A stretch of 64,000 nt of DNA, taken from Nocardiopsis ganjiahuensis DSM 45031. Lineage in GTDB: Bacteria; Actinomycetota; Actinomycetes; Streptosporangiales; Streptosporangiaceae. The first letter of the stretch is position 1, and each line of letters starts with the position of its first letter. Where the stretch lies: positions 1 through 64,000 of the forward strand of contig NZ_ANBA01000011.1 in assembly GCF_000341085.1 (NCBI RefSeq), in the 5' to 3' direction. Below are positions 33,165-42,104 of the stretch, in pieces. The notes under the pieces are model-generated. The model saw only the letters and a program-made list of their open reading frames with translations. It was not told the DNA's origin and did no database searches. A program made the translations under genes and the position numbers.

Positions 33165-34862
33165 TCAACGGGGGCGCCCGGAGGGGGTCGGAGAGGCGCC
33201 CACGGGTCGGCGCAGCCCGACCTGGGCGTCGCGCACGTGCAGCGCCAGATGCGTCTCCAAGCGGCGCGGAGAGGCGTCCCACCCCGGGCCGAGCAGCGTT
33301 CCGATCCGGGTGAGCCGCTGCCGCACGGTGTTGCGGTGCAGATGCAGGAGTTCGGCGACCCGCGCGACACTGCCGTCGGTCTCCAGGTAGTAGAAGGCGG
33401 TACGGGCCAGATCGGCGCCGCGCTCGTCGTCGTAGGCCAGCAGCGGGTCGACGGCGCGGGTGAGCGACCGCGGGAGGCCGCCGGAGCGGGCCAGGTCCAG
33501 GAGCGCGTGGACCATGCCCAGGTGGTCGCCGTCCAGCACGCCGTCCCGGTCGAGGGTGATGAGTGAGCCGAGGGCGAGGGACGCCCTCCGGTGCGCGTCG
33601 GGCAGCTCCCCCGGAGCCGCGACCGGCCCGGCGGAGCCCGCGCGCAGCGGCCAGCCGTGGCTCGCGAACGTCGCGCGCAGCCGGCGCTCCCACTCGGGTG
33701 AGGCGGTGAGCAGGCACAGATGGTCGGAATGCACCGTCATCACGGTCCGCCCGACAGCGGAGCGCAGGACCTGCTGGTACCGCCGCGCGTCCGCGAGCGG
33801 CACGTCCAGGGCCACGCACCAGAGGCGGTCGTCGGCGCGCAACCCCCACCTGCGCATCCGCCGCTCCAGCCGGTCGTGCGGGAGGTCGGTGCCGGAGAGC
33901 AGTTCGTCGATCAGCTCGTACTGGCCGCGCAGGTCGGCGTCCTCCTCCGCACGCGCGAAGAGCAGGGCGAGCGCCGCGTGCACGGCGACCCTCTCCAACA
34001 GCGCCCTGCCGTCGGCGTCCAGGACCGAGCCCGTGTGCACGGTGCCGAGGGTCTCGGCCGCCGCGGTGATCGCGACGGCGGTACCGGGTTCGGGTACCTC
34101 GTCCGCCGCGGCCGGGTCCGCGGTCGCGGCCAGCAGCGCGCCCGAGGAATCCCTCAGGTACAGGTCGTCGTCGAGGGCCCCTCGTCCGATGGTGAGCACG
34201 CGTCTGACGTCAGGTGAGACCATCACCGCGTCCAGGAGCCTGCGGTCGAGCTCCAGCATCCGGGTGGCCAGCTGCAGCTCGGCGGCGCTGCGCCGGTGCT
34301 CCGCGTTGAGCAGCTCGGCCTGGCGGGCCAGCTCCTCGAAGCGCAGCGAGTTGTCGATCGCGACCGCCGCCTGCTTGGCGATCGACTCGACACAGCTCAC
34401 CTCCTCCGGCTCGAACCGGCGGGACCGGCGCTCGGCCACGATGAGCGCGCCGATCACGCGGCCCGCCACGGTGAGCGGCGCGCCCATGATCGTCTCCACC
34501 GCCTCGGCCCGCACGATCTCGTCCACCTCGGGGTCGTGGACGACCGAGGCGTCGTCCAGGTACTCCGAGGTCTGGAAGGGTGCCAGGCCGGTCGCCACCT
34601 GCCCCAGCACCCCGACCCCGAGCGGCATGCGCAGGGCCCGGTAGGCGGGTGTGGTGACGCCGTCGGACTGGCGGATGTAGGTGTCCCCGCGCTCGGGGTC
34701 GTTGAGGCTGATGTAGGCCATGTCCGCGCCGACGATGGCGCGCGTGCGGCGCACGATCGCCTGGAGTACGGCCTCCACGTCCCGTAGCGCAGTGAGGTCC
34801 GTGGCCGTGTCGAGGAGGACCCTCAGCAGGTCCTCACGCGAGCGCCTCAGAGTGTTCGACAT
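33165..34862 (-). CDS. GAF-domain PucR-type transcriptional regulator
   Basis: A 565-residue regulator. An N-terminal GAF domain spans about 25-175 (IVGADMAYISLNDPERGDTYIRQSDG ... IMGAPLTVAGRVIGALIVAERR), followed by a coiled segment (LARQAELLNAEHRRSAAELQLATRMLELDRRLLDAVM), a central CdaR/GGDEF-like region, and a C-terminal PucR helix-turn-helix VARVAELLHLHRNTVRQRLTRIGTLLG. Start at the ATG at 34862. It diverges from an alcohol dehydrogenase/permease pair, which it most likely activates. Ligand unknown; the family commonly senses purine-breakdown intermediates or aromatic compounds. Confidence 0.9.
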   Translation of the reverse strand: MSNTLRRSREDLLRVLLDTATDLTALRDVEAVLQAIVRRTRAIVGADMAYISLNDPERGDTYIRQSDGVTTPAYRALRMPLGVGVLGQVATGLAPFQTSEYLDDASVVHDPEVDEIVRAEAVETIMGAPLTVAGRVIGALIVAERRSRRFEPEEVSCVESIAKQAAVAIDNSLRFEELARQAELLNAEHRRSAAELQLATRMLELDRRLLDAVMVSPDVRRVLTIGRGALDDDLYLRDSSGALLAATADPAAADEVPEPGTAVAITAAAETLGTVHTGSVLDADGRALLERVAVHAALALLFARAEEDADLRGQYELIDELLSGTDLPHDRLERRMRRWGLRADDRLWCVALDVPLADARRYQQVLRSAVGRTVMTVHSDHLCLLTASPEWERRLRATFASHGWPLRAGSAGPVAAPGELPDAHRRASLALGSLITLDRDGVLDGDHLGMVHALLDLARSGGLPRSLTRAVDPLLAYDDERGADLARTAFYYLETDGSVARVAELLHLHRNTVRQRLTRIGTLLGPGWDASPRRLETHLALHVRDAQVGLRRPVGASPTPSGRPR

Positions 34863-35031
34863 GCACACAGCGTAGGCCGACCAATGGACTCCAGCACATC
34901 GTGGCTCACGTCACCGGCACGTTAGGTTTCGGTAAGTTTCCTGGTCAGGCCACTTCTCTCGGTGTCCCTGCCCGGATCCCTCGACCCCGTGGGCCACCAA
35001 GGTGTGGGCCGACAAGGAAGGACGGACGACG

Positions 35032-36141
35032 GTGCAGATCACCGGTGCGGTACTGGAAGAGATCGGACGGCAGCGCCCGTACGCGGAGTCGAAGCCCATC
35101 ACCGTCGCCGGGGTGGAGCTCGCCGACCCCGGCCCGACCGAGGTCCGGGTGCGGATCGAGGCGGCCGGTGTGTGCCACTCCGATCTGTCGGTGCTGGACG
35201 GCAACCGCGTCCGCCCGGTCCCGATGCTGCTCGGCCACGAGGCCGCCGGCCGGGTCGAGGCCGTCGGCTCCGAAGTGACCGACGTCGCCGTCGGCCGCCG
35301 TGTGGTGATGACCTTCCTGCCGCGCTGCGGCGAGTGCGACGGCTGCCGTACCGACGGCCGGCTCCCCTGCTCGCCCGGCAGCGCCGCCAACAACGAGGGC
35401 CGGCTGCTGCACGGCTCGCGCCACCTGACCCGCGACGGCGAGACCGTCCACCACCACCTCGGGGTCTCCGGCTTCGCCACCCACGCCGTCGTGGACCGCG
35501 CCTCCCTCGTCCCGGTCGACGACGACGTGCCGGCCGAGATCGCCGCGGTCCTCGGCTGCGCCGTGCTCACGGGAGGCGGCGCGCTGCTCAACGCCGTGCG
35601 CCCCGCGGAGGGCGAGAGCGTCATGATCGTGGGCCTGGGCGGCGTCGGCATGGCCGCGCTGCTGGCCGCTGTGGCGCAGGGGACCGGCGACGTCATCGCC
35701 GTCGACACGCTGCCCGAGAAGCTGGAGCTGGCGCGGACGCTGGGCGCCTCCCACGCCTACACCCCGGACGAGGTGGCGGAGCAGGGGGTCAGGGCCTCCC
35801 ACACCATCGAGTGCGCCGGAAACCCGCGCGCCTTCGAAACCGCGTTCGGCGCCACGGCCCCCGGCGGCCGCACCGTGACCGTCGGCCTGCCGAGCCCGAC
35901 CGCCACGGCGCGGCTCTCGCCGCTCACGATGACCGCCGAGGCGCGCACCGTGATCGGCTCCTACCTGGGATCGGCCGTGCCCGCGCGCGACATCCCGAAG
36001 TTCGCCCAGTGGTGGCGCGAGGGCCGACTGCCCGTGGAGCACCTCATCAGCCGTCGGATCCGCCTGGACGAGATCAACCAGGCCATGGACGAGCTCGCCG
36101 AGGGCAGGGCCGTCCGCCAGGTCATCGTCTTCGACGAGTAA
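35032..36141 (+). CDS. Zinc-dependent alcohol dehydrogenase (MDR family)
   Basis: A 369-residue medium-chain dehydrogenase. The catalytic zinc site is AAGVCHSDLSVLDG and LLGHEAAGRVEAVG with a Cys in the C-terminal half; the structural zinc lobe is CGECDGCRTDGRLPC (four Cys). The NAD-binding loop is VGLGGVGMAAL. It resembles NAD/mycothiol-dependent class III-like enzymes (SLC.GSAAN.EG.L pattern), but the aldehyde is unknown. Start is the GTG at 35032 (upstream ATG at 35002 is less likely). Sixty-four bases before the permease on the same strand; divergent from the PucR regulator. Confidence 0.9.
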   Translation: MQITGAVLEEIGRQRPYAESKPITVAGVELADPGPTEVRVRIEAAGVCHSDLSVLDGNRVRPVPMLLGHEAAGRVEAVGSEVTDVAVGRRVVMTFLPRCGECDGCRTDGRLPCSPGSAANNEGRLLHGSRHLTRDGETVHHHLGVSGFATHAVVDRASLVPVDDDVPAEIAAVLGCAVLTGGGALLNAVRPAEGESVMIVGLGGVGMAALLAAVAQGTGDVIAVDTLPEKLELARTLGASHAYTPDEVAEQGVRASHTIECAGNPRAFETAFGATAPGGRTVTVGLPSPTATARLSPLTMTAEARTVIGSYLGSAVPARDIPKFAQWWREGRLPVEHLISRRIRLDEINQAMDELAEGRAVRQVIVFDE

Positions 36142-36205
36142 CCGGGTTCCGAGCAGACACCGACCCGGACACCTCCGTGACCGGGGATCACGAAAGCAAG
36201 GGTCA

Positions 36206-37597
36206 ATGAGTCAGACACCCGCCGAGCCGGACGCGGCCTCACCGCACTGGAAGGCGGGCCCGTTCGAGGTCCGCCTGCCCTTCGTGCACTACAAGTTCCA
36301 GTGGCAGGACTACACCCAGGGCCTCGTCATGTGCGCGGTCGACCTGTCCGCGATCCCACTGCTGACCGAACTCCTCGGGATGCCGTTCGAGGCGGCGCTC
36401 GCGGTCGTCGTCCTCAACGGCCTGCTCTACCTCCTGCACCACCTGCTGGGCGACCCGGTCGTGCCCGGCTGGATCACCCCGGCCGTCCCGCTGCTGATGG
36501 TCTACTGCCAGCAGTTCCCCGAGGGCCCGGAACGGGTCCAGGCGCTCATCGCCTTCCAACTCGTGCTCGCGGCGCTGTCGATCACACTGGGGGTGACCGG
36601 TCTGGCCTCGAAGGTGGTCCGCTTCATCCCGAACGCCCTGCGCGCGGGCATCGTCGTGGGCGCGGGGTTCGCCGCCGTCCAGAGCGTCTTCGCCGCGGGC
36701 GGCCGGTTCGAGACCTTCCCGTGGACCATCTCGATCGCCGTCGGCCTGGCCTTCCTCCTGCTCTACTCGAAGGGCTTCGCCGCCGCGCAGAGGCACAGCA
36801 GGGTGCTGCGCCTCATCGGCAGCCTCGGCATCCTCCCGTGCATCCTGCTCGCCGTCGTCGTCGCCCCGCTCTTCGGTGAGGCGCCCTGGCCGACCCTGGA
36901 GTGGGGGCTGGCCACACCCGACTTCGTGACCCTGTGGACGGAGTACACCGTCTTCGGCGTCGGCATCCCCCCGGCGATGATGCTGCTCACCGCGATCCCC
37001 ACCGTGGCCGCGGCCTACATCGTGGTCTTCGGTGACGTGCTGCAGGCGCGCGCCGTCATCGACGAGGCCGCCGAGGAGCGCCCCGACGAGAAGGTGCGCT
37101 ACAACCCGAACCGCGCCCACATCATCTTCGGTGCGCGCAACGCCGTCATGGGCGTCATCGGCCCGGACGTGACCATGTGCGGGCCGCTGTGGGCGGCCAT
37201 GCAGGTGGCGATCTCCGAGCGGTACAAGAGGGGCCGCGACGCCATGCGGTCGATCTTCGGCGGCGTCGGCTCGTTCCGCTGGGGCACCAACACGGGCCTG
37301 TGGCTGCTGCCGATCGTCTCGCTCGTCGAACCCGTCCTCGGCGTGGCGCTGGCCCTCACCCTCATCATCCAGGGCTTCGTGAGCGTCAAGGTCGGCATCC
37401 TCGAAGCACGCAGCAGGACCGATCTGGGCATCGCCGGTGTCACCGGCGCCGTCCTGGCGGTGAACGGTGCCGCCTGGGGCTTCGCCGTCGGCATCATCCT
37501 GTGCCTGCTCGTGTACGGGCGCCGGTTCTTCTCCGGCGAGGACGACGGGGTGATCAACCACGGCGGACCCTCACCCGACAGCACGGTCAAGGACTGA
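36206..37597 (+). CDS. Multi-span permease, NCS2/SulP-like superfamily
   Basis: A 463-residue membrane protein with about 12 hydrophobic segments. It has the layout of the UraA/SLC26 (7+7 inverted repeat) superfamily: YTQGLVMCAVDLSAIPLLTELLG, then WITPAVPLLMVYCQQFP, FIPNALRAGIVVGAGFAA and, in the second half, MGVIGPDVTMCGPLWAAMQVAI. I cannot tell whether it carries a nucleobase, an organic acid or an anion. It follows the alcohol dehydrogenase by 64 bases and is probably in the same PucR-controlled unit, suggesting uptake of the alcohol or acid metabolised by its neighbour. A terminator hairpin follows. Confidence 0.8.
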   Translation: MSQTPAEPDAASPHWKAGPFEVRLPFVHYKFQWQDYTQGLVMCAVDLSAIPLLTELLGMPFEAALAVVVLNGLLYLLHHLLGDPVVPGWITPAVPLLMVYCQQFPEGPERVQALIAFQLVLAALSITLGVTGLASKVVRFIPNALRAGIVVGAGFAAVQSVFAAGGRFETFPWTISIAVGLAFLLLYSKGFAAAQRHSRVLRLIGSLGILPCILLAVVVAPLFGEAPWPTLEWGLATPDFVTLWTEYTVFGVGIPPAMMLLTAIPTVAAAYIVVFGDVLQARAVIDEAAEERPDEKVRYNPNRAHIIFGARNAVMGVIGPDVTMCGPLWAAMQVAISERYKRGRDAMRSIFGGVGSFRWGTNTGLWLLPIVSLVEPVLGVALALTLIIQGFVSVKVGILEARSRTDLGIAGVTGAVLAVNGAAWGFAVGIILCLLVYGRRFFSGEDDGVINHGGPSPDSTVKD

Positions 37598-37604
37598 CCG
37601 GGAA

Positions 37605-37635
37605 GCGGCGGCCCGGACGGGATCCGGGCCGCCGC
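37605..37635. terminator. Bidirectional terminator, permease / merR convergent gap
   Basis: Perfect 13-bp arms GCGGCGGCCCGGA (37605-37617) and TCCGGGCCGCCGC (37623-37635) with a 5-base loop, filling the gap between the permease stop and the MerR stop. Confidence 0.8.
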
Positions 37636-37636
37636 C

Positions 37637-38431
37637 TCATCCGTTCCCGGAGCGCGCGCCGCCGGACTTCGCGGAGGGAGCGCGCTCGACGCGCGTCCAG
37701 CCCCTCCAGCCCCGCTCCTCCAGGATGGCCAGCAGCCGTTCCGCGACCGGTGAGGATTCGAGCATGGTGGAGTCCATCAGGTCGACGAAGGCCTGGTCCA
37801 AACCGTCGTCCTGCAGCGCACCGGATTCCAGGGCGCGCATCATCAACTCCTCCAGGATGTCGGCGATCCGGGCGATCCGCGGGTCGTCGGGCGACCAGTC
37901 GAGCGCCTCGCTCACCAGCAGGTAGAACTCCACCATGGCGGGATCGTCCAGTTCCCTGTGCTTCTCGGCGATCACGGCGTCGATCCGGTCCGGGACCTGG
38001 CCCGCGATCATGATCCAGGCGTCCCGTTCCATCTCGATGTACCGCTCGTCGACGCCGAGTCCACGCAGCCGGTCGAGGTAGGCCACCACGTCCTGCGGGA
38101 GCGCCAGGTGGTCTCCGGCTGCGAGCCTGGCGAGCCTCGTGCGGGTGTTCCGCAGCCGACGCGCCTCGGCGCGCAACTCCTTGTCGATCTCCCGGACACC
38201 GTCGCGGAACTCCTCCTCCCCGGCGTCGAGGAGCCCCTGTACCCGTGCCAACGGCACTCCGGCGTCCGCCAGGGTGCGGATACGGATCAGCCGCACGACC
38301 GCGTCCGCGCCGTAGATCCGATACCCGGAGCGGTCGCGCGCGGGCTCGGCCAGCAGTCCGATCCGGTGGTAGTGGCGCACGGCCCGCACCGTCACCCCTG
38401 TGTAGGCGGCGAGTTGGCTGATGGTGAGCAT
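37637..38431 (-). CDS. MerR-family transcriptional regulator
   Basis: A 264-residue regulator: N-terminal MerR helix-turn-helix (LTISQLAAYTGVTVRAVRHYHRIGLL) with wing RDRSGYRIYGADAVVRLIRIRTLADAGVPLARVQGLLDAG, a coiled dimer helix (residues 75-105), then a C-terminal ligand domain of about 150 residues resembling TipAS-like/antibiotic-binding types. It lies 15 bases downstream of an ABC-2 permease gene on the same strand and is therefore in the exporter operon. A MerR-type dyad promoter lies before the first gene (40216-40236), consistent with drug-induced activation of the whole operon. Confidence 0.9.
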   Translation of the reverse strand: MLTISQLAAYTGVTVRAVRHYHRIGLLAEPARDRSGYRIYGADAVVRLIRIRTLADAGVPLARVQGLLDAGEEEFRDGVREIDKELRAEARRLRNTRTRLARLAAGDHLALPQDVVAYLDRLRGLGVDERYIEMERDAWIMIAGQVPDRIDAVIAEKHRELDDPAMVEFYLLVSEALDWSPDDPRIARIADILEELMMRALESGALQDDGLDQAFVDLMDSTMLESSPVAERLLAILEERGWRGWTRVERAPSAKSGGARSGNG

Positions 38432-38446
38432 GGATCCCAGACTGCC

Positions 38447-39226
38447 TCAGCCGGTCCTACGCCGGTAGACCACCATGGCGAGGGCGTAGAAGAGGACGAG
38501 GGTGACCACGCACCAGGCCAGGGCGGACCAGGCGTCCCCGCCCGCCGGTTCCTGCGCGAGGAGGTCGCGGATCGTGTTGACGATGGAGGTGACGGGCTGG
38601 TGTTCGGCGAACCAGCGGACCGGGCCGGGCATCGACTCCGTCGGAACGAAGGCCGAGCTGAGGAACGGCAGGAAGATGAGCGGGTACGAGAACGCGCTCG
38701 CCCCGTCCACCGTCTTCGCGGTCAGGCCGGGGATCACGGCCATCCAGGTCAGCGCCAGTGTGAAGACGACCAGGAGACCGGTCACGGCGAGCCACGCACC
38801 GATGCCCGCCCCCGAGCGGAAGCCCATGAGCAGCGCCACGCCCACGACGATGCCGAGCGAGACCAGGTTGGCCACGAGCGAGGTCAGCACGTGCGCCCAC
38901 AGTACGGACGACCGGGCGACCGGCATCGACTGGAACCGTTCGAAGATGCCCCCCTGCATGTCCTGGAACAACCGGAACGCGGTGTAGGCGATGCCGGAGG
39001 CGATCGTGATCAGCAGGATGCCCGGCAGCAGGTAGTTCACGTAGTCGGCGGTGCCCGTGCCGGATCCGGACCCGAGGTCGATCGCCCCGCCGAACACGTA
39101 GACGAACAACAGCATGAACGCGACCGGCATGACCGCGGTGGTGATGATGGTGTCGGGACTGCGCGCGATGTGCCGCAACGAGCGGCCGGTGAGGGTGGCG
39201 GTGTCACCGAGGAAGTTCGTGTTCAT
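38447..39226 (-). CDS. ABC-2 type transporter permease (DrrB-like)
   Basis: A 259-residue membrane subunit with six spans: ITTAVMPVAFMLLFVYVFGG, LLPGILLITIASGIAY, LTSLVANLVSLGIVVGVALLMGF, LAVTGLLVVFTLALTWMAVIPG, AFSYPLIFLPFLSSAFVP and ALAWCVVTLVLFYALAMVVY. The FSYPLIFLPFLSSAFVP..SMPGPVRWFAEHQPVT block is the ABC-2 membrane signature of DrrB/NodJ exporters. Its ATG at 39226 overlaps the ATPase stop by four bases. Predicted to export a drug or lipid with the ATPase. Confidence 0.92.
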   Translation of the reverse strand: MNTNFLGDTATLTGRSLRHIARSPDTIITTAVMPVAFMLLFVYVFGGAIDLGSGSGTGTADYVNYLLPGILLITIASGIAYTAFRLFQDMQGGIFERFQSMPVARSSVLWAHVLTSLVANLVSLGIVVGVALLMGFRSGAGIGAWLAVTGLLVVFTLALTWMAVIPGLTAKTVDGASAFSYPLIFLPFLSSAFVPTESMPGPVRWFAEHQPVTSIVNTIRDLLAQEPAGGDAWSALAWCVVTLVLFYALAMVVYRRRTG

Positions 39227-40062
39227 CCGTGTTCCTTCCTCGCCGGCGCCGCCGCTGACGGGCCGGTGCCCGTGCCGGTGCCGGCAGCGTGCTTGTCGTC
39301 GTCGCCGGTGAGGGAGAGGAAGATCTCCTCCAGGGCGGGCTGCTTCTCGACGTACTCGACCCTGGCCGGCGGGAACTGCTTCTTGAGCTCGGCGAGGGTG
39401 CCGTTGACGAGGATGCGGCCCCGGTGCAGGATCGCGATCCGTTCGGCGAGCTGTTCGGCCTCCTCCAGGTACTGGGTCGTGAGCAGCACCGTCGTTCCGT
39501 TCGAGGCCAGCCCCCTCACCGTCTCCCACACCTCGATGCGCGCCTGCGGGTCGAGCCCGGTGGTCGGCTCGTCCAGGAAGATGACGGGCGGGTCCCCGAT
39601 CAGGCTCATCGCGATGTCCAGGCGGCGCCGCATGCCACCCGAGTACGTCGCCACCCTGCGACCCGCCGCCCCGGTCAGCGAGAACCGTGCCAGCAGGTCG
39701 TCCGCGACCGCGCCCGGGGACGGCAGGTGCCGAAGCCTCCCGACCAGGACGAGGTTCTCCCGGCCGGTGAGGATCTCGTCCACCGCGGCGAACTGGCCGG
39801 TGAGGCTGATGGACTCGCGCACGTCACCCGCCTGGGCGGCGACGTCGAAACCGTTCACCCGTGCCGTCCCGGCGTCCGCCTTCAACAGGGTGGCCAGGAT
39901 CTTCACCACGGTGGTCTTGCCCGCGCCGTTCGAGCCGAGCAGCGCGAAGACGCTCCCCCGCTCCACCTCGAAGTCCACGCCCCGCAGCACGTGCAGGTCC
40001 TTGTAGGACTTCTCCAGGCCCTTGGCGCTGATCGGGGGTCCGGTGACCGCGTGGGTGCTCAT
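39223..40062 (-). CDS. ABC transporter ATP-binding protein (DrrA-like)
   Basis: A 279-residue ATPase: Walker A LLGSNGAGKTTVVK, signature TYSGGMRRRLDIAMSLIG, Walker B VIFLDEPTTGLDPQAR and switch His replaced by Gln in LLTTQYLEEAEQLA, a trait of DrrA-type drug exporters. The C-terminal DrrA1 segment (ILVNGTLAELKKQFPPA...EEIFLSLTG) supports this, ending in a Gly/Thr/Ala tail. First gene of the ATPase-permease-MerR operon. Likely exports a hydrophobic antibiotic-like molecule. Confidence 0.93.
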   Translation of the reverse strand: MSTHAVTGPPISAKGLEKSYKDLHVLRGVDFEVERGSVFALLGSNGAGKTTVVKILATLLKADAGTARVNGFDVAAQAGDVRESISLTGQFAAVDEILTGRENLVLVGRLRHLPSPGAVADDLLARFSLTGAAGRRVATYSGGMRRRLDIAMSLIGDPPVIFLDEPTTGLDPQARIEVWETVRGLASNGTTVLLTTQYLEEAEQLAERIAILHRGRILVNGTLAELKKQFPPARVEYVEKQPALEEIFLSLTGDDDKHAAGTGTGTGPSAAAPARKEHG

Positions 40063-40497
40063 GCGGAGACCACCCCGTCCCCTGCGCGGACGTGTCCTCG
40101 CCGCAGGGGCCCCGCCGGACCGCCCGCAGCCCTCTCACCGAAAGGTCTCATCGTCTGTCTCCCATCCGAACCGCCCCCGCTCTCCGCGAAGGGGCTTCGG
40201 GACCACGATGGAGGGTTGACCCAGGGTCAAGGTCAAGCCGCTGATTCGGCGCATCGGGAACGGGAGCCACCGCCTCCTCTCCCCCGGTCCGGCCGGCTCC
40301 CCCAGGTGTCCCGGCGCCCGAACCGCCCGAAACCCACGAAGATCCGTTGTTGACGGGCCGGACCCGGCCGACGAGGGTAGAGAACCCTCAGGACGGGGAA
40401 CGCCCGTACCGGCATCCCCCGAGCACCACCAGCAGACCGTCGGCCCCGTGATCGGCCCGGTCGCACCGGGGCCGACACCGAAAAGAGGGTCCCGGCC
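40063..40497. promoter_or_regulatory. Intergenic region with MerR-type operator (40216-40236)
   Basis: This 435-bp gap separates the leftward ABC operon from the rightward glycosyltransferase. At 40216-40230 TTGACCCaGGGTCAA is a perfect 7-1-7 dyad, extended by GGTCAA at 40231-40236. Read leftward it gives TTGACC-TTGACCC-T-GGGTCAA, the arrangement of MerR/TipA-type promoters in which the dyad fills the spacer after a TTGACC -35. The rest of the gap shows nothing else I can name. Confidence 0.7.
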
Positions 40498-41790
40498 ATG
40501 AGAGCGCTCCTCCTCACCCAGGGCACACGCGGAGACGTCCAGCCCTTCCTGGCTCTGGCCCTGGCCCTGGAGGCCGCCGGGCACACGGCCCTCGTCGCGG
40601 GCCCTTCCCACTGCGCCCCACTGGCCGCCGCGCACGGAGTCGACTACCACCCCACCGACGACGGGATCACCGGGCTGACGGGAGATCCGGAGTTGGCAGG
40701 TGTCATGGACACCGGGCTTCGAGGGGTGCGCGGCGCGGCGCAGACGGTTCGCCTGCTCCGACGCATCAAGGACGCGACGGGCCAGGTCTACGAGGACATC
40801 GCGGACGCGGCCGAGAGCGGTGCCGACATCGTGGTCCACACCGTGGGTCTGCCCGGCCAGCACATCGCCGAGTATCTCGGGGCCCGTGCCGTGCCGGTCG
40901 GGTTGCAGCCGTCCTGGATCCCCACCCGTGCCTTCCCCGCCCCGGGCGCACCGTGGCCGAGCTGGATGCCCGGCGCGCTCAACGGGCTCAGCTACCGGTT
41001 GGTCGCCCTGGCCCTGCGCGGCCAACGCGGTGCCGCGCTGCGCCTGCGCCGCGAGCGGCTCGGGCTGGGCCGCCCGGGCCGGCACAGCCCGCCGGACCTG
41101 CCCGACGGCCGCGGGCCTCTCCTCCAGGCGTTCAGCCGGCATCTGCTTCCCGACGGGGTCGACTACCCGTCCGGCGTGCGCACGACGGGGTTCTGGTTCC
41201 CGCCGCCGAACGAGGCCTGGACGCCCTCACCGGAACTGGAGGCCTTCCTCGGGGCGGGTGAGGCTCCCGTGTTCATCGGGTTCAGCAGCGCCCCCACGAG
41301 GGACCCGGCCGGTTCGTGGCGCTTGCTCACGGGCGCGGCCCGGCGGGCCGGTGTACGCGCGGTCATCGCCACGGGCTGGGGCGGCGTCGCCCCGGAGGGC
41401 GCGCACGAGGACGTCCTGGCCCTGGACCAGGCACCGCATGAACGCCTCTTCCCGCGCTGCGCCGCCGTGGTGCACCACGGCGGCGCGGGCACCACCGGGG
41501 CGGCGCTGGCCGGCGACCGCCCCCAGGTGATCTGCCCCTTCTGGGGCGACCAGCCGTTCTGGGCCCAGCGGGCCCACGCCACCGGGGTCGCCACGCCGCC
41601 CCTGCGCGGCCAGGACCTCACCGAGGAGTCACTCGCCGCCGCGATCGGCCGCGCGGTCTCCGACCAGGGGATGGCCGCCACCGCGGAGCGGATCGGGGCC
41701 CGGGTGCGGGAGGAGGAGGGGGTGCTCGGCGCGGTGCGTTTCCTGGAGGAGACGGCGGCGGAGAGCGCCTCGCCCCACAACGACGGCTGA
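40498..41790 (+). CDS. GT-B glycosyltransferase (MGT/UGT family)
   Basis: A 430-residue glycosyltransferase of the macrolide/vancomycin type. The N-terminal acceptor domain begins RALLLTQGTRGDVQPFLALALALEAAGH, as in GtfB-like enzymes. The nucleotide-sugar site is AAVVHHGGAGTTGAALAGDRPQVICPFWGDQPFWAQR, containing the HHGGAGT motif and the DQ pair. It transfers a sugar from an NDP or UDP donor to a lipophilic acceptor, such as a sterol, antibiotic or xenobiotic. ATG at 40498 follows GAGGGTC. No sugar biosynthesis genes are nearby, so a self-protection or detoxification role is plausible but inferred. Confidence 0.92.
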   Translation: MRALLLTQGTRGDVQPFLALALALEAAGHTALVAGPSHCAPLAAAHGVDYHPTDDGITGLTGDPELAGVMDTGLRGVRGAAQTVRLLRRIKDATGQVYEDIADAAESGADIVVHTVGLPGQHIAEYLGARAVPVGLQPSWIPTRAFPAPGAPWPSWMPGALNGLSYRLVALALRGQRGAALRLRRERLGLGRPGRHSPPDLPDGRGPLLQAFSRHLLPDGVDYPSGVRTTGFWFPPPNEAWTPSPELEAFLGAGEAPVFIGFSSAPTRDPAGSWRLLTGAARRAGVRAVIATGWGGVAPEGAHEDVLALDQAPHERLFPRCAAVVHHGGAGTTGAALAGDRPQVICPFWGDQPFWAQRAHATGVATPPLRGQDLTEESLAAAIGRAVSDQGMAATAERIGARVREEEGVLGAVRFLEETAAESASPHNDG

Positions 41791-41838
41791 ATAGGGCTGG
41801 GTCCGGGCCCCGCACGGGCCGGCCCCGGACACGAAAAA

Positions 41839-41868
41839 GCCCCGCGTCCTGTTCCCAGGTGGCGGGGC
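41839..41868. terminator. Displaced tRNA-Phe terminator at the left element end
   Basis: GCCCCGC (41839-41845) and GCGGGGC (41862-41868), flanked by A and T runs, resemble the hairpin at 54490-54523 beside the intact tRNA-Phe; the sequences between also match in part (CCTGTT..CAGGTGGCGGGGC). It probably was the original chromosomal terminator of tRNA-Phe and now also serves the glycosyltransferase gene. Confidence 0.65.
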
Positions 41869-41888
41869 GTTTCACGGTGCTGTCTCTG

Positions 41889-41932
41889 TGTGGCTAGGGG
41901 CGGGGTCGAACCGCCGACCTTCCGCTTTTCAG
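41889..41932. repeat. Left attachment site, 3' part of tRNA-Phe
   Basis: These 44 bp are identical to 54543-54586, covering the tRNA-Phe 3' end through the T-arm, variable loop and into the anticodon loop. Beyond 41932 the match to tRNA-Phe stops, so this is the orphan copy left by insertion. Confidence 0.9.
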
Positions 41933-42104
41933 TAGGTCACGCTGACCCACGGATCTCCCTCCTTGACCTGCTGCGATCCTCCCAGCACAGGATCGAACAG
42001 GGGATCTTGGCCGTATATTAGCCGCAGCAAGATCACCCGAAGCAGGAATCACTACCCAACGCAACACAGCAATTACAAGAAAGAATCGACCCAGAAAGGT
42101 TCCC

